DNA of 64,000 nt, from the NCBI RefSeq assembly GCF_020627745.1, contig NZ_JAHDGE010000005.1, positions 19,437 to 83,436 on the forward strand. Direction: 5' to 3'. Shown one piece after another: positions 8,605 to 17,868 of the stretch (positions are counted from its first letter, which is position 1; each line of letters starts with the position of its first letter). The position numbers were made by a program, and so were the translations under genes. The stretch comes from Pseudooctadecabacter sp. (GTDB lineage: Bacteria; Pseudomonadota; Alphaproteobacteria; Rhodobacterales; Rhodobacteraceae). Below the pieces are notes generated by a model. It was given only the letters and a program-made list of their open reading frames with translations. It was not told where the DNA came from and searched no databases.

Positions 8605-9644
8605 CAGCGTTCCTTTCTCAACCGTTCGACCGCCCAGCGCGCTGCATCCGCGACCTCACCTGCGGGGTCATCCACCAGATCAGCCGCCGCATCGCACAGG
8701 CCCTCGTCGCCAGAATTGCCGATGGCGTACAACACGTTGCGCACAAACCGATCCCGCCCGATCCGCTTGATCGGACTGCCCGAAAACATGGCGCGAAAAC
8801 CCGCATCGTCCAGCCCGGCCAGATCACGCAACCGTGGGGCGCGCAAATCCGCACGCGCGGCATAACGCAGCTCACGGGCCTCGACGGCAAACTTGTTCCA
8901 CGGGCACACAGCCAGACAATCGTCGCAGCCATAAATCCGGTTGCCCATCAGCCCGCGCAAATCCTCGGGCACCGGCCCCTTGTGTTCGATCGTCAGATAG
9001 GAAATGCACCGCCGCGCATCGAGCTGGAATGGCGCCGGAAAAGCATCCGTCGGACACACATCCAGACACGCCCGGCACGACCCGCAGGTCTCCTGTCCCG
9101 CCTCATCTGCCGGCAACTCGGCCGTCGTAAAAATCGCGCCCAGAAAAAACCAGTTCCCCAAATCGCGGCTCAGCAGGTTCGTGTGCTTGCCCTGCCAGCC
9201 AAGCCCCGCCGCCGCTGCCAGCGGCTTTTCCATCACGGGCGCGGTGTCCACAAACACCTTGATCTCGCACGCGGCGGCATCGACCAGCCAACGGCCCACC
9301 CGCTTCAGCCGTTTCTTGACCAGATCATGATAATCGCGGTTTTGCGCATACACGCTGATGGCGGCGCGGTCGCGCTGTGCCAACACCTCCAATGGATCAT
9401 GCTCCGGCGTATAGGGCTCCGCCAGCATCACCACCGACCGGACGTCCGCCCACAAGGCACCCGGATCACCGCGCCACGTCATCCGCTCCGCCATCCACGC
9501 CATCTGCCCATGCCGGCCCTGATCGACAAACGCCGCCAGTCGCGCAGGCAATTCAGGCACCGCATCGGGCCGGCACACCCCGAACCCCGCAAAGCCCTCC
9601 TCGAACGCCCTGGCCCGCAAACGCGCTTTCAGCTCGGCACTCAT
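8604..9644 (-). CDS. queG: Epoxyqueuosine reductase
   Basis: Cobalamin- and 4Fe4S-dependent enzyme that makes queuosine from epoxyqueuosine in the wobble position of GUN tRNAs. The 346 residues fit. Two ferredoxin-like clusters are visible: [16 protein letters not shown] (about 185-200) and [13 protein letters not shown] (about 240-252). A HEAT-like C-terminus follows ([20 protein letters not shown]). It is coupled to the sugar dehydrogenase downstream. No other queuosine genes are in the window. Confidence 0.94.
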   Translation of the reverse strand: MSAELKARLRARAFEEGFAGFGVCRPDAVPELPARLAAFVDQGRHGQMAWMAERMTWRGDPGALWADVRSVVMLAEPYTPEHDPLEVLAQRDRAAISVYAQNRDYHDLVKKRLKRVGRWLVDAAACEIKVFVDTAPVMEKPLAAAAGLGWQGKHTNLLSRDLGNWFFLGAIFTTAELPADEAGQETCGSCRACLDVCPTDAFPAPFQLDARRCISYLTIEHKGPVPEDLRGLMGNRIYGCDDCLAVCPWNKFAVEARELRYAARADLRAPRLRDLAGLDDAGFRAMFSGSPIKRIGRDRFVRNVLYAIGNSGDEGLCDAAADLVDDPAGEVADAARWAVERLRKER

Positions 9645-9649
9645 GGATG

Positions 9650-9731
9650 TGTTTTCTCTGGTTCAAAAATACCCTCGGGGGTCTGGGGGCAGCGCCCCCA
9701 GCGGATCGGATGAGCGCAGCTCATTCGATCC
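9650..9731 (-). terminator. Dispersed element, copy D: two hairpins and a T tract behind the GST gene
   Basis: On the minus strand, right after the GST stop, come a 13-bp hairpin (9703-9715 with 9719-9731, one wobble pair), then CTGGGGGC-GCT-GCCCCCAG (9683-9701), then CCCCCGAGGGTATTTTTGAACCAGAG. This is the fullest copy of the family (A 67-100, B 4094-4129, C 6396-6450). Stable stems and a T tract in sense orientation make a terminator likely. Confidence 0.65.
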
Positions 9732-9734
9732 AAT

Positions 9735-10400
9735 TCAAAAATCCAGATCCGCATAATGCGACGGCTGCGGAAACCCTGAAATCTGATCAGCCAGAATGGA
9801 CCGGAACGCAGGCCGCGACTTGATCTTGGCATACCAGTCCTTGACGATCTCGGACCGGTTCCAGTCCACGTCAGATACATAATCCAGACAGGACAGATGC
9901 GCAGCAGCGGCAAAATCGGCCAGCGTCATGTCATTGCCCGCCAGCCAGCGCCGCTGGTCCAGCAACCATGTCATGTAGTCCAGATGGTACTTGATCGCCT
10001 TGGCCCCGGCTTTGACGTTGGCACTGTCGGGATATCCGGTGCCCATCACCTTGCGAAAGACGCGCTCGCCCATCAGCTTGGTGGTGACCTCTTCGTTGAA
10101 CTTGTCGTCGAACCACGCCACCAGTCGCCGCACCTCGTACCGGGCCTCCGGTCCGGACGGCAACAGCGCCGGCGTCGGGTGGGTCTCTTCAAGGTATTCA
10201 CAGATCGCGGTGCTGTCGGCCATCACGCGGCCATCCATCTTCAGCACCGGCACCTTTCCGGCCGGATTGCGGCGCAGGAAATCCGCGTCCTGCTCCCAAT
10301 AGCGCTCTTCGACCAGTTCCACCTCGATCCGCTTCTCGGCAAGGCTCAACCTCACCTTGCGCGAAAACGGAGACAGCGGATAATGGTACAGTCGGTTCAT
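9735..10400 (-). CDS. Glutathione S-transferase family protein
   Basis: About 221 residues. The thioredoxin-like N-terminal half begins MNRLYHYPLSPFSRKVRLSL, with the glutathione-contact segments KVPVLKMDG (cis-Pro) and ADSTAICEYLE. The helical C-terminal half includes RRWLAGNDMTLADFAAAAHLSCLDY, the conserved N-capping box. The Ser/Phe-rich start instead of a Cys-x-x-Cys suggests a conjugating or chaperone-type GST, but the substrate is unknown. The start at 10400 fits the family; the track start four codons earlier adds MGPE. Confidence 0.9.
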   Translation of the reverse strand: MNRLYHYPLSPFSRKVRLSLAEKRIEVELVEERYWEQDADFLRRNPAGKVPVLKMDGRVMADSTAICEYLEETHPTPALLPSGPEARYEVRRLVAWFDDKFNEEVTTKLMGERVFRKVMGTGYPDSANVKAGAKAIKYHLDYMTWLLDQRRWLAGNDMTLADFAAAAHLSCLDYVSDVDWNRSEIVKDWYAKIKSRPAFRSILADQISGFPQPSHYADLDF

Positions 10401-10467
10401 CTCGGGCCCCAAATCAGGTGTGTTCCTTCAATGCCCCATGAGGTGGACCGTTACAATCCCGTGTCAG

Positions 10468-11205
10468 CTATTCAAAGCATCCCGCGCGACCATCCGCTGC
10501 AATCGTTGCGGCCCCGTCCCGGATGCTCGTGGCACGGCGTTGCACAAAGGACGTCGGCTGCGATGCCGACCTGCTTTTGGGTGCGGGCAGGATCGCCGCC
10601 AGACGCGCCGCCTGCACGTCGGACAAATCCTTCGCCTGCACTCCGAAATAATGGACCGCCGCCGCCTCGACACCAAAGACGCCTTCGTCAAATTCGGCGA
10701 CGTTCAGATACACCTCAAGGATGCGTTCCTTGGACCACACAGCCTCCACCAGTGGCGTCATCAACGCCTCCAGCGACTTGCGCAACCACGACCGGCCCTG
10801 CCACAGATAGACATTCTTGACCACCTGCTGCGAAATCGTCGACCCGCCACGGTTGCCCCCGTCGGCAAGTGCGGCACGAATGGCGGTCAGGTCCAGACCC
10901 CAGTGTGTGCAGAAATTGGCGTCCTCTGCGGCCACGGCAGACCGCGCCATCGACGGGGCGATCTGCTCGATCGGGACCCAGGTCTGGTTGACGCCGCCCA
11001 CCCGTCGCCCTTCGGCGAACATATACGGGGTGGTCGGCGGGTTCACGGCAGAAAATGTCAATGTCGCGACGAAAGCCAAAGCAATCACAATCAAAATCCC
11101 TCGAAGAAGATAACGCAGCATCCAACGCATCAAACGTCCGGGTCGTTCCCGCAGCCTGACGGTCCGTGTGCTTTTTTTGGGGGTCTTGCGTGCCATATCT
11201 GTCAT
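10468..11205 (-). CDS. mtgA: Monofunctional peptidoglycan transglycosylase
   Basis: Family GT51 enzyme that polymerises lipid II glycan strands at the inner membrane. The 245 residues start with a basic cytoplasmic stretch and one membrane segment (about 29-50). The catalytic domain shows AAEDANFCTHWGLD (Glu and His of motif 1), GGSTISQQVVKN (motif 2) and SKERILEVYLNVAEF (motif 4). No transpeptidase domain follows, which separates it from class A PBPs. Either of two ATGs (11205 or 11196) could be used; GGGGG precedes both. Confidence 0.93.
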   Translation of the reverse strand: MTDMARKTPKKSTRTVRLRERPGRLMRWMLRYLLRGILIVIALAFVATLTFSAVNPPTTPYMFAEGRRVGGVNQTWVPIEQIAPSMARSAVAAEDANFCTHWGLDLTAIRAALADGGNRGGSTISQQVVKNVYLWQGRSWLRKSLEALMTPLVEAVWSKERILEVYLNVAEFDEGVFGVEAAAVHYFGVQAKDLSDVQAARLAAILPAPKSRSASQPTSFVQRRATSIRDGAATIAADGRAGCFE

Positions 11206-11240
11206 TCCCCCAACAGGACTGCACGGTCAACCATTCTGTG

Positions 11241-12170
11241 TCACGCCGCCAGCATCGTGTCACCGCAAAGCACCTTTGCCTCCCGCGCGGTCACCGTGGG
11301 ACGGGCCAGCGCCCAACCCGCATGCGCATGATGCACCATCTGCGGAAAAACGGCCTGGATTTCGTGGTGCAAATCCTCATCGGACATAATCTGCGGACCG
11401 GGGAAAAAGCTTTCGCTGGGGGCGGCCTCCGCGAAAATCACCTCATGGCTGTCAAACATCAGATGGTGGTAGGACACCTGCCTTTGGGGCTGGCGACAGA
11501 TCGTGTCGTGATTGACAAGATGCTGCGCCGCGACAAGGACCTCCGCTTCACCGAACAGCACCTCGGCGCGCCAGCCGGTGACCAGCATCTTGTGCTGCGG
11601 CGACACCCAAAGCGGGCGCGCATTGCCAATGGACCCCGCCGCAAACCGGATCGGCGCCAACCGCCCCATGGCCGCCACAGACCGGACCCCGTGCCACCGC
11701 ACAGGTTGCAGGCCATGGTCCATCGTCTCAACCAAATCGCCAACCTCGATCTGTTCGACAGGCACAGCCCCGTCCACCGTATCTATCCGCGTACCTGCGG
11801 CAAAACACGGCGGCCCGAGGTCGCCCACATCCAGCGGCCCGTCGGGAAAGACGAAACTTGCGTCAAACAATGTCCCGTCCTGCAGGACCTGCCCGTCCGT
11901 CGGGGTAAAGACACGCTGGCCATCTGCCAGATAAAACGTGATCCCCACATAGGTGATGTTGCCAACACCCGCGACAGTGATCGTCACGGTATCGCCCGGA
12001 TAGGACGCTGTAACGTCCGACCCGTCCACTGCATCCCCGTCAAATTGGTCGATATCGCCATCGTCATTCTGGTCGGTCAACGTCAGATTGACAAAGCTGA
12101 CGGGCGTCCCGCCGGGGGGCGGGTTGGCGGGGTCAAACGTGAAAAACTGATCTGTATATGTCGTCGGCAT
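11241..12170 (-). CDS. Hint-domain protein
   Basis: About 309 residues. The first about 120 residues are an acidic, Asp/Asn-rich beta region (LTLTDQNDDGDIDQFDGDAVDGSD) that may bind calcium. Then CFAAGTRIDTVDGAVPVEQIEVGDLV starts a Hint fold like inteins and hedgehog proteins, with RPLWVSPQHKMLV as the downstream His block and HEVIFAEAAPSESFFPGP near the end. Many Rhodobacterales proteins carry this domain, and self-cleavage there is mostly untested. There is no signal peptide; release by type I secretion would fit the acidic repeats but is inference. I start at MPTTYTDQFFTFD, since the upstream 15 residues look non-native. Confidence 0.85.
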   Translation of the reverse strand: MPTTYTDQFFTFDPANPPPGGTPVSFVNLTLTDQNDDGDIDQFDGDAVDGSDVTASYPGDTVTITVAGVGNITYVGITFYLADGQRVFTPTDGQVLQDGTLFDASFVFPDGPLDVGDLGPPCFAAGTRIDTVDGAVPVEQIEVGDLVETMDHGLQPVRWHGVRSVAAMGRLAPIRFAAGSIGNARPLWVSPQHKMLVTGWRAEVLFGEAEVLVAAQHLVNHDTICRQPQRQVSYHHLMFDSHEVIFAEAAPSESFFPGPQIMSDEDLHHEIQAVFPQMVHHAHAGWALARPTVTAREAKVLCGDTMLAA

Positions 12171-12476
12171 ACTGCACCTGCACTCTGTACTCGTGCGGCC
12201 AATATCCCCGTGCAAAGCGGTCTTATTCAGGAACCATTAAGGTTAATTTGTGAACAATCCACCGGATCGTTTCGCTGAACGAAACAATCCAACGCGCGGT
12301 AACGCCTTGTAACGCAACAGTTTTACCAAAAGAACATACGGGCGCACCACAAAGCCGACCCTCGGCCCGCCCCCGAAAACTGTGACGAATGTTTGACGCA
12401 GCGTCAGGCACCGAAAATAGAAAACCCCCGCCCTTTTATCCAAGGACGGGGGATATGCGCGTCGCCTGTGCAGGGC
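12171..12476. other. Intergenic stretch between the Hint-domain gene and gltB
   Basis: About 306 bases with no credible ORF. It is less GC-rich than its surroundings and holds small dyads, including GTTTCG-ctgaa-CGAAAC (12270-12286), the direct pair GGTAACGCC/TGTAACGCA, and the gltB terminator at its right end. It probably carries the promoter of the Hint-domain gene; I could not pick a convincing -35/-10 pair. Confidence 0.5.
12414..12452 (-). terminator. Rho-independent terminator of gltB
   Basis: On the minus strand CCCCCGTCC pairs with GGGCGGGGG (12444-12452 with 12425-12433; one G-T pair), followed by TTTTCTATTTT. It starts 25 nt after the gltB stop. Confidence 0.8.
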
Positions 12477-15400
12477 CTATTCCGCAGGAACCGCTGTTTC
12501 CTCCACCCCCAACGGGGCCGGCAGATGGATCAGCATTTCCTTGGGGCAGACCTGCACAAAGTTGCCAAGCTCCGTGTCCCAGTTTTGCAGGATGTCGGCG
12601 GCCTTCCGGCTGCCTGTTTCCGCATGATGCCTCTCAACCAGTCCACGCAACTGCGTTTCCCAATGGTCAACGCCCACCGGACAGGTCACAAGCGTTTCCA
12701 TGTTGATCAGGGCATCAGCCTCACGCTGCGGATCATACAGATAGGCCATACCGCCCGTCATCCCCGCACCGAAGTTCGCGCCAATGGACCCAAGGATCAC
12801 CGCAACACCACCGGTCATGTATTCACACCCGTTGGACCCGCAGCCCTCGATCACCACCTTCGCGCCGGAATTGCGCACGGCAAACCGTTCCCCCGCACGC
12901 CCTGCGGCAAACAGATAACCGTCTGTCGCACCATACAGCACCGTGTTGCCGATGATCGTATTCTCGGATGCGACCAGCGGGCTCGCCATAGGCGGCCGCA
13001 CCACAACCGTGCCGCCGGACAGACCCTTGCCGACATAGTCGTTGGCATCCCCCGACACTTCCAGCTTCAACCCCGGTGCCGCAAAGGCCCCCAAGGATTG
13101 ACCGGCCGATCCTTTCAACTTCACCGTCAGATGGTCCGGCTGCAGGCTGTTCCGCATCCCGAAGTTCTGGACAATGTGGCTCGACGTGCGCGTCCCGATG
13201 GTCCGCAACGTGTTCTGCACCGCATATTCCAGCTGCATCTTTTCCCCATCGTTGAGGAACCGCGCCGCATCCTGCACGATCTGTGCATCCAGCGTATCAG
13301 GCACGGCATTGCGTGGCTTGTTGCGGTCATAAACGATGTCTTTCGCCCCATCGACGGTGATCAGCAGCGGGTTCAAATCCAGATCATCCAGATGCGCCGA
13401 CCCACGGCTGACCTGATCCAACAGGTCCGCACGGCCAATCACCTCATCCAAGGACCGCGCGCCAATCTCGGCCAAAATCTCGCGCACTTCGGTGGCATAG
13501 AACGTAATCAGGTTCACAACCTTGTCCGCAGTGCCGGTGAACTTATCGCGCAACGCCTCATCCTGCGTACAGACACCCACGGGGCAGGTGTTGCTTTGGC
13601 ACTGACGCACCATGATGCAGCCCATGGCGATCAGCGCAGCGGTGCCGATCCCGTATTCCTCGGCCCCCAGCATCGCGGCCATGACAATGTCACGCCCCGT
13701 GCGCAGGCCCCCATCGGTCCGCAGGGTCACACGATCCCGCAGGTTGTTCATCGCCAGAACCTGATGCGCCTCGGTCAGGCCCATCTCCCACGGCAGGCCA
13801 GCATATTTAATGCTGGTCGCAGGCGATGCCCCCGTGCCGCCATTGTGCCCCGAAATCAGGATCACATCGGCCTTGGCCTTGGCCACACCGGCAGCAATCG
13901 TACCAACGCCAGAGGACGCCACCAGCTTCACCGTCACCTTACAGCGCGGGTTGATCTGTTTGAGGTCGTAGATCAGCTGCGCAAGGTCTTCGATCGAATA
14001 GATGTCGTGGTGCGGCGGCGGTGAAATCAGCGTCACACCCTTGGTCGAATGCCGCAGCCGCGCGATCAGGTCGGTGACCTTCATGCCGGGCAGCTGGCCG
14101 CCCTCACCGGGCTTGGCCCCCTGCGCGACCTTGATTTCAAGTTCTTCACACTGGTTCAGGTATTCAGCCGTGACACCAAAACGCCCCGACGCCACCTGCT
14201 TGATCTTCGCAGACGGGTTGTCGCCATTAGGCTCCGGCACGAAATGTGCCGGATCTTCACCACCCTCACCACTGTCGGACTTCGCGCCAATCCGGTTCAT
14301 CGCCACGTTCAACGTCTTATGCGCCTCTGGCGACAGCGCGCCCAGCGACATGCCCGGCGTCACGAACCGTTTGCGGATTGAGGTGATGGATTCCACCTCC
14401 TCAATCGGAACCTTCTTGCCCATGGGCTTGATCGCCAGCAGATCACGCAGGTGGATCGGCGGATTGCCCTGCATGGCACCTGAATACTGCTTCCACAGTT
14501 CATAAGACGCACGGTTACAGGCCTGCTGCATCAGGTGCATGGTCTGTGCTTCCCAAGCGTGCTTTTCGCCCTGACGTCGCGCCTTGTAGAAACCACCGAT
14601 TGGCAGCACGTCCTTGCCACCCCGCCAACCGGCCTGATGCACCTCTTCCACCTTGCGCTGGATACCGGTCACACCAATGCCGGAAATCCGGCTCTGCATG
14701 CCGGGGAAATATTCGGCGACCATGGCACGCGACAGGCCAACAGCCTCAAAGTTCAGACCCCCGCGATAGCTTGAGATCACAGAAATCCCCATCTTCGCCA
14801 TGATCTTCAACAGACCTTGGTCGATGGCATTGCGATACCGCGCGACAGCCTCGGTCAACGTGCAATCCAGCAGGCCCCGTTCAATCCGGTCATCAAGACT
14901 GTCCTCAGCCAGATAGGCGTTCACCACCGTGGCACCACAGCCGATCAGCACGGCGAAATAATGCGGGTCGATACATTCCGCAGACCGCACGTTCAGCGAT
15001 GTGAACGTCCGCAGCCCCTTGCGGGTCAGCCAGCTGTGCACCGCTGAGGTCGCCAGAATCATCGGCATGGGCACACGGCCCTCACCCTGATGTTGGTCCG
15101 TCAGGGTCAGATGCCCCGCACCGGACCGCACCGCATCCTCAGCCTCGGCCCGAATACGTTTCAGGCCCTCTTCCAAGGCACCCCGTTCACCGTTGGCGGG
15201 GAAGGTACAATCAATCTCGACACAGGACGCATTGAACGCGCCTTGCAGCGCATCCCACTGCGCATTGCCCACAAACGGGCTGTCCAGCACAAGGATTTCC
15301 GTCTGCGACGAATCCTCATCCAGCACGTTCTTGAGGTTCCCGAACCGCGTCTTCAAAGACATCACGCGGAACTCGCGCAAGCTGTCAATCGGCGGGTTCG

Positions 15401-17015
15401 TCACCTGACTGAAATTCTGGCGGAAGAAATGGCTCAGCGGACGGTATTTTTCCGACAACACGGCAGAGGGCGTGTCATCCCCCATCGACGCCAACGCCTC
15501 TTTGGCGTCCTCGGCCATGGGCGCCAGAATGTTCTCCAGCTCCTCAATGGTGTACCCGGCGGCGATCTGGCGCTTGCGCAACTCGGCCCCCGCATAAAGC
15601 GGGCTTTCGGTCACGGCACCCAGTTCATCGTCCAGCTCATTGATCTTGCCGACCCAGTCACCGAACGGCAGCGCGGCCGCCATCTTGTCTTTCAGTTCCT
15701 CATCATGGAACAGCGCCCCCTTGCCCATGTGCACACCGATCATCTGACCGGGGCCCAGCGCGCCTTTTTCCACGACATCGGCCTCGTTGATCGGGACCAT
15801 CCCGGCCTCGGACCCGGCGATCAGCAGGCCATCCCCGGTCACCACATACCGCATGGGGCGCAGCCCGTTCCGGTCCAGACCGGCACAGACCCAGCGCCCG
15901 TCCGTCATCGCCAATGCCGCCGGACCATCCCAAGGCTCCATCACCGAATTGCAGTAGGAATACATATCGCGCCACGACTGCGGCAGTTCCGTCGCCTGCT
16001 TCGACCAGCTTTCAGGGACCAACATGGTCTTCGCCATAGGCGCAGACCGACCGGCACGCACCAGCACCTCGAACACCGCATCCAAAGCCGCCGAATCGGA
16101 CGACCCGCCCGCAACCACAGGCTTCACATCCTCAGCCATATCCCCGAAGGTCGACGACGCCATGCGAATCTCATGGGATTTCATCCAGTTCAGGTTGCCC
16201 TTCAGCGTGTTGATCTCCCCATTGTGGGCCAACATGCGGAACGGCTGCGCCAACCACCACTGCGGGAAGGTGTTCGTCGAATACCGCTGGTGATAAATCG
16301 CAAAGGCCGAGATGAAGCGTTCGTCCAGCAGGTCCGGGTAAAACTCCGCCACCTGCTCGGCCAGCATCATCCCCTTGTAGATAATCGACCGGCACGACAA
16401 AGACGCCAGATACAGCCCGTTGATCCCCGCAGCTGCTGCGGCTTTCTCAATCCGGCGACGGATGACGTACAATTCACGCTCGAACGTCTCCTCATCCACG
16501 CCTTTGGAGTTCGAAATCAAAATCTGCTCAATCTCGGGCCGCGTCGCGTTGGCCTTTTCACCCAGACAGTCGATGTTCACGGGCACATGGCGCCAGCCAT
16601 AGATGTAATAGCCCATCCGCAGGACTTCGGTCTCGACAATGGTCCGGCAGGTTTCCTGTGCGCCAAAATCCGTGCGCGGCAGGAACACCTGACCCACGGC
16701 CAGCATTTCACCGTCCCGCAGGGTGTGGCCCGTGCGTTCCACCTGTTCACCGAAGAACTTGAACGGAATCTGCACGTGAATGCCCGCGCCATCGCCCGTC
16801 TTGCCGTCCGCATCCACAGCCCCGCGATGCCAGATCGCCTTCAGCGCGGAAATGCCGTTTTCCACAACCGACCGGCTTTTCTTGCCGTCAATGGACACAA
16901 CCAGACCCACACCACAGTTGGCCTTTTCATCGGCCTCGTCATACAGGCCGTTCTGCGCCATCCATTCACGCTTCGTGCGTTCGGCCTCGGCCCATGCGTC
17001 ATCATACTTGGTCAT
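12477..17015 (-). CDS. gltB: Glutamate synthase (NADPH) large subunit
   Basis: Makes two glutamates from glutamine and 2-oxoglutarate. The 1512 residues match the alpha subunit. Cys34 in DEKANCGVGLVV is the expected N-terminal nucleophile after propeptide removal. The glutaminase domain is followed by a central domain, the FMN-binding barrel (GEGGEDPAHF, KPGEGGQLPG, ISGHNGGTGASP), the 3Fe4S cysteines in CIMVRQCQSNTCPVGVC, and the GXGXG beta-helix region (GSNGCEYMTGG). gltD lies upstream on the same strand but a secreted-protein gene intervenes. A strong hairpin follows the stop. Confidence 0.97.
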   Translation of the reverse strand: MTKYDDAWAEAERTKREWMAQNGLYDEADEKANCGVGLVVSIDGKKSRSVVENGISALKAIWHRGAVDADGKTGDGAGIHVQIPFKFFGEQVERTGHTLRDGEMLAVGQVFLPRTDFGAQETCRTIVETEVLRMGYYIYGWRHVPVNIDCLGEKANATRPEIEQILISNSKGVDEETFERELYVIRRRIEKAAAAAGINGLYLASLSCRSIIYKGMMLAEQVAEFYPDLLDERFISAFAIYHQRYSTNTFPQWWLAQPFRMLAHNGEINTLKGNLNWMKSHEIRMASSTFGDMAEDVKPVVAGGSSDSAALDAVFEVLVRAGRSAPMAKTMLVPESWSKQATELPQSWRDMYSYCNSVMEPWDGPAALAMTDGRWVCAGLDRNGLRPMRYVVTGDGLLIAGSEAGMVPINEADVVEKGALGPGQMIGVHMGKGALFHDEELKDKMAAALPFGDWVGKINELDDELGAVTESPLYAGAELRKRQIAAGYTIEELENILAPMAEDAKEALASMGDDTPSAVLSEKYRPLSHFFRQNFSQVTNPPIDSLREFRVMSLKTRFGNLKNVLDEDSSQTEILVLDSPFVGNAQWDALQGAFNASCVEIDCTFPANGERGALEEGLKRIRAEAEDAVRSGAGHLTLTDQHQGEGRVPMPMILATSAVHSWLTRKGLRTFTSLNVRSAECIDPHYFAVLIGCGATVVNAYLAEDSLDDRIERGLLDCTLTEAVARYRNAIDQGLLKIMAKMGISVISSYRGGLNFEAVGLSRAMVAEYFPGMQSRISGIGVTGIQRKVEEVHQAGWRGGKDVLPIGGFYKARRQGEKHAWEAQTMHLMQQACNRASYELWKQYSGAMQGNPPIHLRDLLAIKPMGKKVPIEEVESITSIRKRFVTPGMSLGALSPEAHKTLNVAMNRIGAKSDSGEGGEDPAHFVPEPNGDNPSAKIKQVASGRFGVTAEYLNQCEELEIKVAQGAKPGEGGQLPGMKVTDLIARLRHSTKGVTLISPPPHHDIYSIEDLAQLIYDLKQINPRCKVTVKLVASSGVGTIAAGVAKAKADVILISGHNGGTGASPATSIKYAGLPWEMGLTEAHQVLAMNNLRDRVTLRTDGGLRTGRDIVMAAMLGAEEYGIGTAALIAMGCIMVRQCQSNTCPVGVCTQDEALRDKFTGTADKVVNLITFYATEVREILAEIGARSLDEVIGRADLLDQVSRGSAHLDDLDLNPLLITVDGAKDIVYDRNKPRNAVPDTLDAQIVQDAARFLNDGEKMQLEYAVQNTLRTIGTRTSSHIVQNFGMRNSLQPDHLTVKLKGSAGQSLGAFAAPGLKLEVSGDANDYVGKGLSGGTVVVRPPMASPLVASENTIIGNTVLYGATDGYLFAAGRAGERFAVRNSGAKVVIEGCGSNGCEYMTGGVAVILGSIGANFGAGMTGGMAYLYDPQREADALINMETLVTCPVGVDHWETQLRGLVERHHAETGSRKAADILQNWDTELGNFVQVCPKEMLIHLPAPLGVEETAVPAE

Positions 17016-17055
17016 GCTGTTCTCCTCGGTCCGGCCCCGCGGGGGGCGGTAAAAT

Positions 17056-17754
17056 TCAGTTCGCTGCTGGGATAATCAGGGGGGAGGCGTCAAACGACGA
17101 CATTTCGACCCCGCATCCGTGTTTCGGGTTCACAGACAGAAACCCGTCCTCCCCCGGAAAGATAAACTCAACAGGCGTGTCATCGCTGTCAAAGGTGCCG
17201 TTGCTGGTGGTGTAGGTGCTCGTGCCACCGATAAACATGCGCCATTCGGGATGCACAAATTCGTTGCCCGCCGACCGCCACGTTTCCTCACCGTTCTCAT
17301 CAAAGGCCGTCAGCGCATATTCCGTGCGCAACAAGGTCACGCCATCAATGACCACGCTCTCACCGGTCAACTGGTCAAAGCCCACATACTGGCTGTCACC
17401 GATCTCGTCGCTTGAGGTGGTGAAATCCCATGTGTCCACGTCACCGGCCAACAGGTCCGTCATCATCATGCGGTCCGCCGATGACGTCAGCTGTTCGGTA
17501 TGCCCCGACCGCAGATGAAAACTCTCGACCCACTCGGCCTCCGAATTGATCTTGCCAACATAGGTCAGCCCCTCTTCATCCAGCGTCGCGCGGCGCTGTT
17601 CGCCCTCTGCGTCAAAGTCGCAAATGAAATGGTGCGACACGTTACACGACGCCGTCTGGATCGTAAGGTAGCCCTCACACCCCTGCGGAAGGGAAAACTG
17701 CTGCGCGGCCACTGGGCTTGCGGCCAGCAGGGCGATGGTCACTGTCGTCTTCAT
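17056..17754 (-). CDS. Exported protein of unknown function between gltD and gltB
   Basis: About 232 residues. MKTTVTIALLAASPVAAQQ is a clear Sec signal peptide, so the product is periplasmic or outer. The mature part is acidic and beta-rich, with four cysteines (CEGYLTIQTASCNVSHHFIC and a late GCG) that could form disulfides. I recognise no characterised domain. It sits in the gltD-gltB interval on the same strand, 40 nt before gltB, and so may be co-transcribed, although nothing links it to glutamate synthesis. Confidence 0.8.
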   Translation of the reverse strand: MKTTVTIALLAASPVAAQQFSLPQGCEGYLTIQTASCNVSHHFICDFDAEGEQRRATLDEEGLTYVGKINSEAEWVESFHLRSGHTEQLTSSADRMMMTDLLAGDVDTWDFTTSSDEIGDSQYVGFDQLTGESVVIDGVTLLRTEYALTAFDENGEETWRSAGNEFVHPEWRMFIGGTSTYTTSNGTFDSDDTPVEFIFPGEDGFLSVNPKHGCGVEMSSFDASPLIIPAAN

Positions 17755-17812
17755 CATTCCTTCACACTCCATGTCAGTCCTACTGTCCTATCGGCACGGC
17801 ACGCGCCTGCCG

Positions 17813-17858
17813 GTGTACATACGCCCTGTGTACAGGTTGTGTACGCTGGGCATACGCC
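17813..17858. repeat. Clustered GTGTAC and CATACGCC direct repeats
   Basis: GTGTAC occurs at 17813, 17828 and 17839, and CATACGCC at 17818 and 17851 (33 nt apart, about three helical turns). The cluster lies between the gltD stop and the exported-protein start, where a promoter for the latter is expected. It may be an operator array; the binder is unknown. Confidence 0.45.
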
Positions 17859-17868
17859 TGTCACAGCC

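Noticed and set aside
12393-17075. Long plus-strand frames (543 and 661 codons) opposite gltB
   Set aside because: They are shadows of gltB codon bias; composition is Arg/His/Pro-rich and no family is recognisable.
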